From positions 906,501 to 970,500 of the forward strand of contig NC_010003.1 in NCBI RefSeq assembly GCF_000018605.1: a stretch of 64,000 nt of DNA, written 5' to 3'. Below the pieces are notes generated by a model, which worked only from the letters and a program-made list of their open reading frames with translations, was not told the origin of the DNA and did not search any database. Made by a program: the position numbers and the translations under genes. Shown here piece by piece: positions 52,120 to 61,747 of this stretch (position 1 is its first letter; the number at the start of each line of letters is the position of its first letter). The DNA comes from Petrotoga mobilis SJ95. GTDB taxonomy: Bacteria; Thermotogota; Thermotogae; Petrotogales; Petrotogaceae.

Positions 52120-53286
52120 TTGAAAATACATATCTTAAGAATATTATCTTTCATTTTTCTGATTTTTTTGACACTCAGTTTTATAATACCTTTACGTAAG
52201 AATATTCAATTAGATTTATCCCCCATAGAATTTCCTTACTATTTTTTGGTTCTAGGAAGAGATGAAAATATTGAAAGTTCAACCAGAACAGATGTGATAA
52301 TCTTAGGGGGAATCGATAAAGGGAAGATCATTTTTCTACCCATACCAAGGGATCTTTTGATCAGTATCGATCAAAGTGAAAGAAGAATTAACTCTGTTTA
52401 TGAGATTTATGGCATAGACAGGCTAAAAGAAGAGGTCGAAAAATTAAGCGGTGTTCAGATTTCAGATTATATAATTTTTGATTATTCTATATTTAAAAGT
52501 ATTGGTGATTTATTTGCTCCAATAGATATATACATAGAATCAGATATGAGTTACTCAGATTACCATCAAAATTTACACATAGATTTTAAAAAAGGGTATA
52601 ATAAGTTAAACGGTGAAGAATTGTTATATTATGTAAGGTATAGAGATACATCGGGAGATTTAGGAAGGATGGAACGTCAAAAAAATGCTGTATTGGCTTT
52701 ATTGGATGAAGTTCAATCTGCTGGAATAAATAAACTCCTTGAAGCTATTAATATAGGTTTATCTGACACGATTAATTCTTTTGAAATCCAAGATCTACTT
52801 TTTTTGTATAACCAAGCGAAGGATGCCCAGATGGAATTTATCTCATTCCCCTATCTAATCAAAGATAGCTATGTAGTTGCTGATGAAAGTAAAATACCCC
52901 AAATTCAATACAAGTTGAAAACCTTTGAAACATATTCTGACCAAAGCAATGATAAACCAAAAATTCTGATAACCAAAAATTTTTCTAGTAAATTATATAA
53001 TTTTTATACATATGTTTTTGACGTATGGAAAAAACCGGGGTATCAGATTAAGGTTTTGGATGAAACCTTTGATGGTTTAAGTGACCAATATTCATATGTT
53101 TTTTTTAGGAACGTCGAAGAAGAAACTAAGGAAAAGATAAAGGCAGATTTGAAAGAGACGTTCGGAACAAATTTCATCGAAATAGAAGATAAGTACAAAT
53201 ATTTCCAGTTGATAGATTTTATTTCAGAAAATTTGATCGATCCAACGGATTACGATGCTCTGGTGGTTCTCAATGAAAGGTGGTAA
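52120..53286 (+). CDS. LytR-CpsA-Psr (LCP) family protein
   Basis: The ~388-residue protein has an N-terminal membrane anchor and an LCP domain: FLVLGRDENIESSTRTDVIIL, PIPRDLL, and the YVRYRDTSGDLGRMERQ region that binds polyprenyl phosphate and transfers it. LCP proteins attach glycopolymers to the cell wall. A C-terminal LytR_C-like region follows (about 290-385). TTG 52120 is chosen, with GGAGTGAT before it. The end overlaps the next gene. Confidence 0.88.
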   Translation: MKIHILRILSFIFLIFLTLSFIIPLRKNIQLDLSPIEFPYYFLVLGRDENIESSTRTDVIILGGIDKGKIIFLPIPRDLLISIDQSERRINSVYEIYGIDRLKEEVEKLSGVQISDYIIFDYSIFKSIGDLFAPIDIYIESDMSYSDYHQNLHIDFKKGYNKLNGEELLYYVRYRDTSGDLGRMERQKNAVLALLDEVQSAGINKLLEAINIGLSDTINSFEIQDLLFLYNQAKDAQMEFISFPYLIKDSYVVADESKIPQIQYKLKTFETYSDQSNDKPKILITKNFSSKLYNFYTYVFDVWKKPGYQIKVLDETFDGLSDQYSYVFFRNVEEETKEKIKADLKETFGTNFIEIEDKYKYFQLIDFISENLIDPTDYDALVVLNERW

Positions 53287-54361
53287 AAGAAATAATCCGG
53301 TTTTACTTTTGGCTATTTCTTTTTTCACAAGGTCGAAAAAAAACTTTAAATTCTCACTCATCGCTATGATAATAGGGGTATGGGGTATTATAGTAGTTAC
53401 TTCAATAATAAATGGTTTCGATAGCTTGTTAATAGATTCAATAACTAATTTTTATCCTCATCTAGTTGTTAGAGGAAATTACACTCAAAACTCATCAGAA
53501 ATAGACAAAATTGTAAATTTCAACATCTCCTCTGTAGCAGTTATAAACCAATCTAAAATTGCCTTCTCTCAGCTTATGGAATTGGATGATCTATCAATCT
53601 ATGAAGGATTTATAAATGAGGAAAAGGGTACCGAAGGCCTTATATTAGGAAATAAATTAGCAGATAATCTCAATGTTGAAATTGGTGATACCATAATAAC
53701 TGTTAGAACAAAGGGCCTATTACCGATTTTCCAAGAAAGTACCATTACAGGAATATTCGATTCTGGGGTATATTCGTACGATTCAACTTTCATATTGTCT
53801 CAAAATTCAAACTCAAAAGAATATACCGGCATTTTTTTAAAAAATCCAAACAAGGCTCAACAATTTAAAGAAAAATATCTTTCTAGTTACTCCGCCCTCA
53901 CTTGGGAAGAGTCCAATGAAACTTTGGCTAAGGCAGTCCAATTTGATAGCTTGATAGCTTTTATGATAACTTTTTTCATTCTTTTGATTTCTGGATTCAG
54001 TATATCAAACTCGGTTTCTTTCTCTGTCTTTACTAGAAAGAAAGAGATAGCTATTTTAAGGGCTCTTGGTTTTCAAAGAAGACAAGTAACTACTATTTTT
54101 ATCTTAGAAACTTTTTTAATATCTCTAGTAGGATTTGTACTTGGAGTTATTGCCGGTGTTTTAACCTGCTGGTTTCTAATTATTTTAAAGATCCCATTAC
54201 CCGAAGGCCTCTTTTATGTGGAATATTTACCCATTAAGATAACAGCCAGCTCTTTTTTGATAGCCTTTTTAATAAACAGTTTTGTATCCATTTTTTTTAG
54301 TTATGTCGCATCAAGGCGAGCAGCGAGCTTCAATATTGTCGAATCTTTAAAAGATGAATAG
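53273..54361 (+). CDS. LolC/FtsX-family ABC transporter permease
   Basis: The ~363-residue protein has four membrane segments. An N-terminal one precedes a MacB-PCD-like periplasmic domain (about 40-210), and three follow at the C-terminal FtsX domain (SVFTRKKEIAILRALGFQRRQV). LolC/E and MacB-type permeases move lipoproteins or lipids out of the membrane with a separate ATPase, which is not adjacent. The start is ATG 53273 with GGTGG upstream, 14 bp inside the LCP gene. Confidence 0.85.
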   Translation: MKGGKRNNPVLLLAISFFTRSKKNFKFSLIAMIIGVWGIIVVTSIINGFDSLLIDSITNFYPHLVVRGNYTQNSSEIDKIVNFNISSVAVINQSKIAFSQLMELDDLSIYEGFINEEKGTEGLILGNKLADNLNVEIGDTIITVRTKGLLPIFQESTITGIFDSGVYSYDSTFILSQNSNSKEYTGIFLKNPNKAQQFKEKYLSSYSALTWEESNETLAKAVQFDSLIAFMITFFILLISGFSISNSVSFSVFTRKKEIAILRALGFQRRQVTTIFILETFLISLVGFVLGVIAGVLTCWFLIILKIPLPEGLFYVEYLPIKITASSFLIAFLINSFVSIFFSYVASRRAASFNIVESLKDE

Positions 54362-54376
54362 AAGGGGGAGCTTAAT

Positions 54377-54823
54377 TTGGCGGAAAAAGCATTTGTGATG
54401 ATAAAACCTAACGCTGTTAAAAGAGGACTAATTGGTGAAATAATCAAAAGATATGAACAAAAAGGCCTAAAAGTAGTTGCTATGAAGATGATAAAGATGA
54501 AAAAAGCACAAGCTGAAGAGCTCTACAAAGTACACCAAGGTAAGGATTTTTATCAACCATTGATAGAATTCATACTATCTGGACCTGTGGTTGTTATGAT
54601 TATAGAAGGCCCAAGGGTTATTGAAGCTGTTAGAAGTATAAACGGTGAAACGGATCCCCTAAAAGCTCAAGCAGGAAGCATTCGTGGAGAATTTGGGATA
54701 AGTGTCAGAAAGAACATTGTACATGCCTCAGATTCGATTCAAAGTGCTGAACAAGAGTGGAAAATTTTCTTTGAAGAAAATGAGATTTTTGAATATCTAT
54801 GCGGGTTTGAAAACGAGTTGTAA
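54377..54823 (+). CDS. ndk: Nucleoside diphosphate kinase
   Basis: The 148-residue Ndk transfers gamma-phosphate between nucleotides. KAFVMIKPNAVKRGLIGEII and the catalytic His in NIVHASDSIQSAEQE are conserved. It starts at TTG 54377 behind GGGGGAG and follows the permease by 15 bp. Confidence 0.96.
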   Translation: MAEKAFVMIKPNAVKRGLIGEIIKRYEQKGLKVVAMKMIKMKKAQAEELYKVHQGKDFYQPLIEFILSGPVVVMIIEGPRVIEAVRSINGETDPLKAQAGSIRGEFGISVRKNIVHASDSIQSAEQEWKIFFEENEIFEYLCGFENEL

Positions 54824-54843
54824 ACATCAAAGAGGTGAGGTTT

Positions 54844-55965
54844 ATGAGGGTTGTAGGTCTTATTCTTTCTGGATCCACCAAAGATAATTTAGATAAATTA
54901 ACTTTAAAAAGAACTAGCGCAGCCGTTCCTGTTTTTGGTAAGTACAGAGCAATAGATTTTACGTTAAGTAATATGGTAAATTCTGGCATCACAAACGTAG
55001 GAGTATTTACTCAATACAATCCTAGGTCTCTCATGGATCATTTGGGAAGCGGTAAAGAATGGAACTTGGATAGAAAAAGAGGGGGATTATTCATACTTCA
55101 GCCATTTATAAGCCCTCAAAGTCATAAAATGTACTATGAAGGAACAGCGGATGCAATATTTCAAAATTTGACCTTTTTGAGAAGATCATACGAAGATTTT
55201 GTTTTAATTGGTTCTGGAGATCATATATATAATATTGATTTTAGACCGCTTTTTAAATACCATGTAAAAAACGGCGCAGATATTACGTTGCTAACAAAAA
55301 CTGTAGAAGAGGGAGTAAATTTTAGCCAATATGGACAAGTCATTACAGACGAAAATAACAGAATCACACAAATCTATGAAAAGGACTCCCAATATCGCTC
55401 TGATAAGATTTTTTTGGGTGTTTATTTTATAAACAAAGCATTTTTGATGGAAATTCTATATGCCAACGTATCAAACGGTAAATTCGATCTATTAAAAGAT
55501 ATAATCATTCCCAATTTATCCAGGATGAGAGTTTTTTCTTACGATTTTGATGGTTATTGGAAAAATATAAAAAAATCTGTGGAAGATTATTATAATATTA
55601 ATATGGATATTCTAAAAGAAGAGGTCAGAAATGAATTGTTTTATTCACCAGAAAGAAAAATATATACTAAGCTCAAAGATTCGGTCCCACCGAAGATTAA
55701 CGTTAACGCCGAAGTCTCCAATTCATTTATATCTGATGGTTGTATAATAAATGGAGTTGTTAGAAATTCTGTCCTTTCTAGGGATGTGTACGTTGGAGCG
55801 GGTTCAGTAATAGAAAATTGTATAGTACTTCAAGGAAGTTATTTAGAGGAAGGAAGTGTAATTAGAAAGACAATAATTGATAAAAACGTAAGGATAAGAT
55901 CAGGGAGAAAGTTGGAAGGCATAGGTAACGAGATCAACGTTATAGAAAAAGGGGCTGTTCTATAA
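54844..55965 (+). CDS. glgD: GlgD, ADP-glucose pyrophosphorylase subunit
   Basis: The 373-residue GlgD subunit regulates or supports glucose-1-phosphate adenylyltransferase. It has the family N-terminus ([20 protein letters not shown]) in place of LAGGQGTRL, and a left-handed beta-helix C-terminus ([20 protein letters not shown]). The loop change fits the catalytically weak GlgD class. Start at ATG 54844 behind AGAGGTGAGG. It is followed by glgC after 13 bp. Confidence 0.94.
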   Translation: MRVVGLILSGSTKDNLDKLTLKRTSAAVPVFGKYRAIDFTLSNMVNSGITNVGVFTQYNPRSLMDHLGSGKEWNLDRKRGGLFILQPFISPQSHKMYYEGTADAIFQNLTFLRRSYEDFVLIGSGDHIYNIDFRPLFKYHVKNGADITLLTKTVEEGVNFSQYGQVITDENNRITQIYEKDSQYRSDKIFLGVYFINKAFLMEILYANVSNGKFDLLKDIIIPNLSRMRVFSYDFDGYWKNIKKSVEDYYNINMDILKEEVRNELFYSPERKIYTKLKDSVPPKINVNAEVSNSFISDGCIINGVVRNSVLSRDVYVGAGSVIENCIVLQGSYLEEGSVIRKTIIDKNVRIRSGRKLEGIGNEINVIEKGAVL

Positions 55966-55978
55966 AGGAGGCATTGAA

Positions 55979-57235
55979 ATGCGTGTTTTAGCTATCATTT
56001 TAGCTGGAGGTCAAGGAACAAGACTTGGGGTAATTACAAACAATTTAGCAAAGCCCGCCGTACCCTTCGGTGGAAAATATCGTATGATCGATTTCACTTT
56101 AAGTAATTGCGTTAATTCAAATATAAATACAGTAGGTGTTGTCACTCAATATATGCCACATAGGCTAGTAGAACATTTGGGGATAGGAAAACCCTGGGAC
56201 TTGGACATAAAAGGCGGAGGTTTACATATTTTGCCCCCTTATCTAAGCAGATCAGGAACTTCTTGGTACCAAGGAACAGCCGATGCGGTTTATCAAAACA
56301 TAGAATTCATAGAAAGGTATAAACCTGATTTTGTGTTACTGTTGTCAGGGGATCATGTATATAAAATGGATTACAACGATATAATAGATTATCATATAGA
56401 AAAAGATGCCGATGGTACTATAGCCTGTATGGAAGTACCAGTGAGCGAAGCACATAGATTTGGTATAATGGTCACTGACCCTTTCGATAGAATAATCGAA
56501 TTTCAAGAAAAGCCCAAAGAACCAAGAGGAACCTTGGCTTCTTTGGGTATATATGTATTCAAATGGAATTTTCTAAAAGATGCTCTAATAAGAGATGCCA
56601 AAGATAATACTTCTGAACATGATTTTGGAAAAAATATTATTCCCAAATCGCTAGTAGAAAATTCTCAACTGTATGCTTTCAACTTTGAAGGGTATTGGAG
56701 AGACGTTGGAACTTTAGAATCTTATCTTGACTGTAATCTTGAGATAATTTCTCCCTTGCCTCCGTTAGACCTTCATGATGAAAATTGGAAAATATACACT
56801 CAATCGGAAGAGTTACCACCTGCTTTCATTGCAAAGGGATCTAGTGTAATAAAAAGCTTTGTTAGTGAAGGATCAGAAATATATGGTACAGTTGAAAATT
56901 CAGTAATTTTCCAGGGGGTAACCGTTTCAGAGGGAACTTATGTAAAAGATTCCATAATAATGAATAACGTATTTATCGGCAAAAATTCGTATATAGAAAA
57001 AACAATTATTGCTGAAAACACTATTATCGGTGATTCGGTTGAGATAGGAAAAGGCAAATTTTCAGAATCAAAAGTCGATAAAAAGATCTATAATTCAGAT
57101 ATAACTGTAATAGGCTTCAACTCGAAGATAAAAGACAAGATGATAATAGGGAAAAATTGTGTAATAGACAACGAGATAGATTTAAATGATTATGATGTGG
57201 AAGAAATAAAAAGTGGGGAAGGAATATCAAAGTGA
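55979..57235 (+). CDS. glgC: GlgC, glucose-1-phosphate adenylyltransferase
   Basis: The 418-residue catalytic subunit makes ADP-glucose for glycogen. [35 protein letters not shown] and [20 protein letters not shown] are the catalytic and substrate signatures. The C-terminal half is a beta-helix domain. The ATG follows AAAGGAGG. It works with GlgD, the gene upstream. Confidence 0.96.
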   Translation: MRVLAIILAGGQGTRLGVITNNLAKPAVPFGGKYRMIDFTLSNCVNSNINTVGVVTQYMPHRLVEHLGIGKPWDLDIKGGGLHILPPYLSRSGTSWYQGTADAVYQNIEFIERYKPDFVLLLSGDHVYKMDYNDIIDYHIEKDADGTIACMEVPVSEAHRFGIMVTDPFDRIIEFQEKPKEPRGTLASLGIYVFKWNFLKDALIRDAKDNTSEHDFGKNIIPKSLVENSQLYAFNFEGYWRDVGTLESYLDCNLEIISPLPPLDLHDENWKIYTQSEELPPAFIAKGSSVIKSFVSEGSEIYGTVENSVIFQGVTVSEGTYVKDSIIMNNVFIGKNSYIEKTIIAENTIIGDSVEIGKGKFSESKVDKKIYNSDITVIGFNSKIKDKMIIGKNCVIDNEIDLNDYDVEEIKSGEGISK

Positions 57236-57283
57236 ACAAAAAATTTTTAGAAAAAACGTATATTCAAGAAAAGGGGAAAAAAT

Positions 57284-58255
57284 ATGGACTTTTATGCATT
57301 AAAATTTTTAGCAACCTCAAATTTAACTGGTGAAACGTATGTGGGATATATGTTTGGTAAAAAGGCTCAAACCCCCTATTTTAATGTTCTTTTGTTGAGT
57401 AGGGCTCAACTTAGAGAAATAGATCTTCCTGATATAACAAAAGATTATCTCGATTTTAAATCAGACATCGATATGCTGTATTATCAATTGTCTAAGGAAA
57501 AAAATAATAACCTTTTAACTCAGTTCAAAGCCTACTTCTACAGCATGCTAAAAAAAATGAAATTCGAGGTCACAGGGACAAAAATCTTTATGGCTATAGA
57601 AGATGAAGATGTTTATGTTTTAAAATCAATCTTGAACGATATTTTAAGTGAATGGGCTGGAGATACAAAGATCAGATTGGTAGCCCAAAAATTTGATTAT
57701 AAAGATCTAACCTGGATAACCGCTGTAAAAGAGAAAGGAGAAGAAGGTTTAAAAGAATACTTAACTAGAGAAGACGTTAAAAATGCAACCGAAATCTATC
57801 CAATAATAGACCCCATAGAAGGTTATTCCGTTTCTAAATTGGATATAGGTGAACCTATAATAGTTTTACCAATTGAAAATAAAAATGAAGGCGAAAAAAA
57901 AATGGGAGAAGTAGTCGAGGGAAAAATTATATCTAAAGAGTTGATTCCTTCAAGCGACTATATATTTTTAAAAGTAGATCTAGGGAATGGGGTTTTGGGT
58001 AAAGCGGTAGTTCATAGAGAGTTAAAGGTTTCAGTAGACCAAAATCGACTTCAAATTTTAAGAAAGTCTCAAGAAAAAACTGAACACGAAAACGAAACAA
58101 AAACTATCGGAGATTTATACGTCCAAATGAAAAATGATAAAAGTATACCTATTGATAAAAAAATAGGTTCATTAGATGTACTGATAATAGCTGGTTTCTC
58201 AATAATAGGTATACTTTTGATAATTTTAATTATTATACTTCTGGGGTCGTTCTAA
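57284..58255 (+). CDS. Unknown protein with C-terminal membrane anchor
   Basis: The 323-residue protein starts at ATG 57284 behind AAGGGG. Residues about 1-200 form a soluble domain with charged helices (KDYLDFKSDIDMLYYQLSKE). A conserved-looking small beta region follows (about 210-255), then a C-terminal hydrophobic segment (LDVLIIAGFSIIGILLIILI) anchors it, with the bulk in the cytoplasm by topology. I do not recognise the family; it may be one of the Thermotogae-specific DUFs. It is followed within 2 bp by another membrane protein, so the two probably act together. Confidence 0.7.
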   Translation: MDFYALKFLATSNLTGETYVGYMFGKKAQTPYFNVLLLSRAQLREIDLPDITKDYLDFKSDIDMLYYQLSKEKNNNLLTQFKAYFYSMLKKMKFEVTGTKIFMAIEDEDVYVLKSILNDILSEWAGDTKIRLVAQKFDYKDLTWITAVKEKGEEGLKEYLTREDVKNATEIYPIIDPIEGYSVSKLDIGEPIIVLPIENKNEGEKKMGEVVEGKIISKELIPSSDYIFLKVDLGNGVLGKAVVHRELKVSVDQNRLQILRKSQEKTEHENETKTIGDLYVQMKNDKSIPIDKKIGSLDVLIIAGFSIIGILLIILIIILLGSF

Positions 58256-58256
58256 T

Positions 58257-58544
58257 TTGAAAGTAGTGTTGACTTTTGTTATTATGATCCCAACGTTGAT
58301 CTTTTCTGTGCTTTCATATGAATATGCCTATCGGATCCTTGAATACAGAAATTTGAAAGAAAAGGAAATCACAGAAGCCTTTGAATTAATAAATGAAGTG
58401 GAAGAAATCTTTGCGTTAACGCCTCAAGAGTTTTTGAATAGTTATGAAATTAAACAAACAATATCGACAACAACGAAAGAAGCGACTATTCATGTTTTTG
58501 AATATAAGGGATATGACTTCGTATACATCGAAAATACACGCTAA
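58257..58544 (+). CDS. Small membrane-anchored protein of unknown function
   Basis: The 95-residue protein starts at TTG 58257, one base after the previous stop. An N-terminal membrane segment (VVLTFVIMIPTLIFSVLSYE) is followed by a helix rich in Glu and Lys and a small C-terminal domain. It is not recognised. Its pairing with the preceding gene suggests a shared complex. Confidence 0.65.
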   Translation: MKVVLTFVIMIPTLIFSVLSYEYAYRILEYRNLKEKEITEAFELINEVEEIFALTPQEFLNSYEIKQTISTTTKEATIHVFEYKGYDFVYIENTR

Positions 58545-58589
58545 GTAACAAATATATCGAAACAATAGGTGAATGGAGGAATATTTAAA

Positions 58590-59477
58590 TTGCGTTTATC
58601 CTATGCTACAGCTGTAGAACTCGGTTTAAAAAAAGGAAAAATTGACTTTCCAAACTACACAGCTTATCTCATGATCGGGGAAAAGTGCCTTTTCAACTGT
58701 TCTTATTGTGCACAAGCCAGGAATGCTCAAAGTAACACAGATCTATTATCAAGAATTAAATGGCCTGAAATATCTGTAGAAACTTTTAAAAATATCTTCA
58801 TCCCAACAAAATTCAAACGTATATGTATCCAAGTTGTTTCTTCTTTAGATTATTGGAACGAATTAAACGAATTATTATCTTTCTTGGAAGAAACAGAAAT
58901 ACCTATCTCTGTTTCTATAAGGCCAAGAAATATTGAAGAAGTTAGAACCTTGTTTAAAAAGTACAACGTTGATAGGGTTGGAATGGCTATAGATGTAGCA
59001 AACAAAGAACTTTTCTCAAAAATCAGAGGCGGTAGATACGAAGTCTATGAAAATATGCTCATAAACGCTTCAAATGATTTCCCCAACAGAATTACAACAC
59101 ATATAATCGTTGGATTGGGAGAAACAGACGAAAATATTATAGAGTTTTTATTAAAAATGAAAAAGTTTAAGATATTGGTAAGTTTATTTTCTTTAACCCC
59201 CATAAAGGGGACAAGGTTTGAAAACCTTTTACCACCTTCTTTATCTAGGTACAGAAAAATCCAGATCGCTAGAGAAATCATCTTACAACACGATGTAGAA
59301 AAAACCGATTTTCTCTTTGATTCAAATGGTAACCTTGAAAAATTGCCAGAAGCGGAGATAGATATGGAAGAAGCTAAAAAAACCTCGGGATGTCCATGGT
59401 GCACCCGTCCTTTTTACAATGAAAAACCAACAAAAGAACCATATAACATCCCCATACCTCGACACATCAATCTCTAA
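58590..59477 (+). CDS. Radical SAM protein, biotin-synthase-like
   Basis: The ~295-residue enzyme has the radical SAM cluster motif CLFNCSYC after TAYLMIGEK and a TIM-barrel core (VGMAIDVANKELFSKIRGGR). The C-terminus has SGCPWCTRPFYNE, whose CxxC could bind an auxiliary cluster. It is similar to BioB-like and LipS-like proteins; lipoyl or biotin insertion is possible but not shown. TTG 58590 is chosen because GGAGG lies 9 nt before it. Its stop overlaps the convergent GDPD stop. Confidence 0.78.
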   Translation: MRLSYATAVELGLKKGKIDFPNYTAYLMIGEKCLFNCSYCAQARNAQSNTDLLSRIKWPEISVETFKNIFIPTKFKRICIQVVSSLDYWNELNELLSFLEETEIPISVSIRPRNIEEVRTLFKKYNVDRVGMAIDVANKELFSKIRGGRYEVYENMLINASNDFPNRITTHIIVGLGETDENIIEFLLKMKKFKILVSLFSLTPIKGTRFENLLPPSLSRYRKIQIAREIILQHDVEKTDFLFDSNGNLEKLPEAEIDMEEAKKTSGCPWCTRPFYNEKPTKEPYNIPIPRHINL

Positions 59478-60184
59478 AGTTTCTCTTTTGCGATTTGTCT
59501 CCTTACTTCTACTATTTTTTCAACCTCATCGGTAATTATACCATCGTACAAACCCTTGAATGTGTGCAAATATTTAGGATCGTTGACCGTCCATAAAAAT
59601 ATCTTCAAACCCTTTTCTTTCCATTTATGCAAGAGTTCTTTAGAAAGTTCTATATCATCTTTTAAAGCGTCTATCCAAAGATTCAAAGAATAAAGACCGA
59701 TCTCGTTATTCAATTCATCTACGTATTTTAAAGTATTATATTCACTGAGTAATCCAACTTTTGCACTTTTATCTAAACTTCTGACCTTTCTCAAAGCGTC
59801 AATTTTGAAAGAAGAAAATAGGGTTCTATCAACTGCATTTATTCTTTTAGTTATTTCGTAGGAAGGAACAGCCGCCTCAACCTCTTTGATTTCTAAATTA
59901 AGAATAGCTCGCTCATCTAAATTAAAGATAACTTCTTCGACTGTTGGAACGGTCTCTCCATTTTTAAAATGTATTTGTTTTAACTCATAGTAAGTTAGTT
60001 CCTTCAACTTTCTGTTTTCAATACTATCGTCGTGAAGAACAACTAACGTCCCATCTTTAGTTAATCTCGAGTCATACTCAATACCATCGGCACCATATTC
60101 TCTGGCTTTTTTAAAGGCTTCGATCGTATTTTCGACAAATTTTGCCCTGTAACCCCTATGCCCTAAAATTACAAATTCATTCAT
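59474..60184 (-). CDS. Glycerophosphodiester phosphodiesterase
   Basis: The 236-residue GDPD hydrolyses glycerophosphodiesters to glycerol-3-phosphate and an alcohol. HRGYRAKFVENTIEAF and GIEYDSRLTKDGTLVVLHD carry the metal and catalytic residues. It is UgpQ-like, cytoplasmic with no signal peptide. ATG 60184 follows AGGAGGATG. It has an extended -10 at 60227-60235 facing the next gene's promoter. Confidence 0.92.
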   Translation of the reverse strand: MNEFVILGHRGYRAKFVENTIEAFKKAREYGADGIEYDSRLTKDGTLVVLHDDSIENRKLKELTYYELKQIHFKNGETVPTVEEVIFNLDERAILNLEIKEVEAAVPSYEITKRINAVDRTLFSSFKIDALRKVRSLDKSAKVGLLSEYNTLKYVDELNNEIGLYSLNLWIDALKDDIELSKELLHKWKEKGLKIFLWTVNDPKYLHTFKGLYDGIITDEVEKIVEVRRQIAKEKL

Positions 60185-60216
60185 AATTTTTTAATCATCC
60201 TCCTAACCGACAGATG

Positions 60217-60235
60217 TGATAAAATAATTATATCA
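60217..60235. promoter_or_regulatory. Overlapping face-to-face promoters of the GDPD and ARH-family genes
   Basis: Plus strand TG-A-TAAAAT (60217-60225) and minus strand TG-A-TATAAT (60235-60227) are back to back within 19 bp. Each polymerase would cover the other's -10. Confidence 0.5.
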
Positions 60236-60271
60236 TTAGAGCTCCTCTTGTTTCAAGAAAGGAGAAAAATT

Positions 60272-61654
60272 ATGAAGGCATGGGTAAACGAATTTAATAG
60301 AAGAAGAAACGCCAAACCAAAAAAAGATCACATCGAAAAATGGGAAGATGTAGAAAAAATGAATGTTTTTCCAAAAGAGATATTGGTAACCCTTTGGGAT
60401 AGTAAAGTTCCAGGTTCTAACGCCCCGGAATCTCTCATCGTTGGTGCAGTCCAATCTGTAGAAAATATGGGTAAAAACGTAAACCAAGCGGAGTTATTGC
60501 TGGATAAAGGATTCGAAGCATTAAAAAATAAAGATTACTCTAAATTAAAGGCTATAACTTCAGAAATTTTCTTTTCTCTTTCTAAAGCCGATTCATTGGA
60601 CAATAACGCATACGAAAAGTATGATAGACCTTTGGACTGGGAAGATATCTCTAACTCTTTTCCTAAGCAAAAATTTAACAATATTGATAATCTAAAAGAC
60701 AAGATTCATGGTGGTTGGTTAGGCCAACTTGCAGGTGGATCTATGGGAACCAAACTTGAAGGGTATACCCACGATGCGTTGGAAGAAACATATTCTGACC
60801 AATTGGGTACTTACATAGGTGAGGTTTCAACGATCAACGACGATGTCACCTATGAATTAATTTTTCTCAAAACTTACGAAGAGAAGTGGGGAAGGATCAC
60901 TTCAAAGGATTTAGCAAAAAATTGGATATCGTACATACCATTTGGATGGAGTGCTGAGTTGATAGCCCTTGAAAATATTAAAAGAGGAATATTCCCACCC
61001 GAATCAGGATTTTTTAATAACCCATTTCAAGAATGGATAGGAGCACAGATGAGATGCATGGTTCATGGTTTATTGCAACCTGGCGATCCATATAATGCCG
61101 CAAAGTTATCGTTTATCGATTCACAAGTATCCCATAGTGGTAACGGTATATACGGCGGCATACATAGTGCGGTTATGACATCTTTGGCTTTTTCTGAAAA
61201 AGATCCAAGAAAAATAATAGAAAAGTCATTGGATTATATCCCCAAAAATACCGAATTTAAAAAAGTCGTAGATAATGTAGTAAAATATTGTCAAGCAAAT
61301 AATGATTGGATCAACGTCCTTAGAAAAACAGAGGACAATTTCCAAAGGTATAATTGGGTTCATCTGTATCCCAATACCGCCTCGGTTTTAACTTCTCTGT
61401 GGTTTGGGGAAGGGGATTTTGATAAAACGATGAAGATCGTATCTTCTTTCGGTTATGACGTTGATTGTAATGCTGGTGAGGTAGGTACGATATTGGGGAT
61501 CATGTATGGTGCAAACGATTTCCCTTCTTATTGGTCAGACCCTTTGAAAGACACGTTGGAAACCTATTTACCAGATTTTTCAAAGATAAAAATATCCACT
61601 TTAGCAGAATGGACATTTAAATTAAGTACCCAAAATGGAATTAATAGATCGTAA
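60272..61654 (+). CDS. ADP-ribosylglycohydrolase-family protein
   Basis: The 460-residue protein begins at ATG 60272 behind AAGGAG. A helical N-terminal extension (about 1-150) precedes the ARH domain: KIHGGWLGQLAGGSMGTKLE, STINDDVTYELIFLKTYEEK (metal Asp pair) and GYDVDCNAGEVGTILGIMYG (second metal site). Family members remove ADP-ribose from proteins or act on related compounds. The large N-terminal addition is unusual and I cannot assign it. Substrate unknown. Confidence 0.82.
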   Translation: MKAWVNEFNRRRNAKPKKDHIEKWEDVEKMNVFPKEILVTLWDSKVPGSNAPESLIVGAVQSVENMGKNVNQAELLLDKGFEALKNKDYSKLKAITSEIFFSLSKADSLDNNAYEKYDRPLDWEDISNSFPKQKFNNIDNLKDKIHGGWLGQLAGGSMGTKLEGYTHDALEETYSDQLGTYIGEVSTINDDVTYELIFLKTYEEKWGRITSKDLAKNWISYIPFGWSAELIALENIKRGIFPPESGFFNNPFQEWIGAQMRCMVHGLLQPGDPYNAAKLSFIDSQVSHSGNGIYGGIHSAVMTSLAFSEKDPRKIIEKSLDYIPKNTEFKKVVDNVVKYCQANNDWINVLRKTEDNFQRYNWVHLYPNTASVLTSLWFGEGDFDKTMKIVSSFGYDVDCNAGEVGTILGIMYGANDFPSYWSDPLKDTLETYLPDFSKIKISTLAEWTFKLSTQNGINRS

Positions 61655-61656
61655 AC

Positions 61657-61691
61657 ATTATGGGGTGGGGAGCGGGGCGAAGGGCGCTAAA
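61657..61691. repeat. GC-rich dispersed repeat, unit A, inverted copy
   Basis: ATTATGGGGTGGGGAGCGGG followed by GCGAAGGGCGCTAAA is the reverse complement of the first part of unit A (865-900) with few changes. It lies between the ARH-family gene and the BMP gene, about 57 bp before the latter. Confidence 0.8.
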
Positions 61692-61747
61692 GCAGATTGC
61701 AAAGTTCATAAAAATAGTATAATAAATCGTATGGGGAGGTGTAAAAT

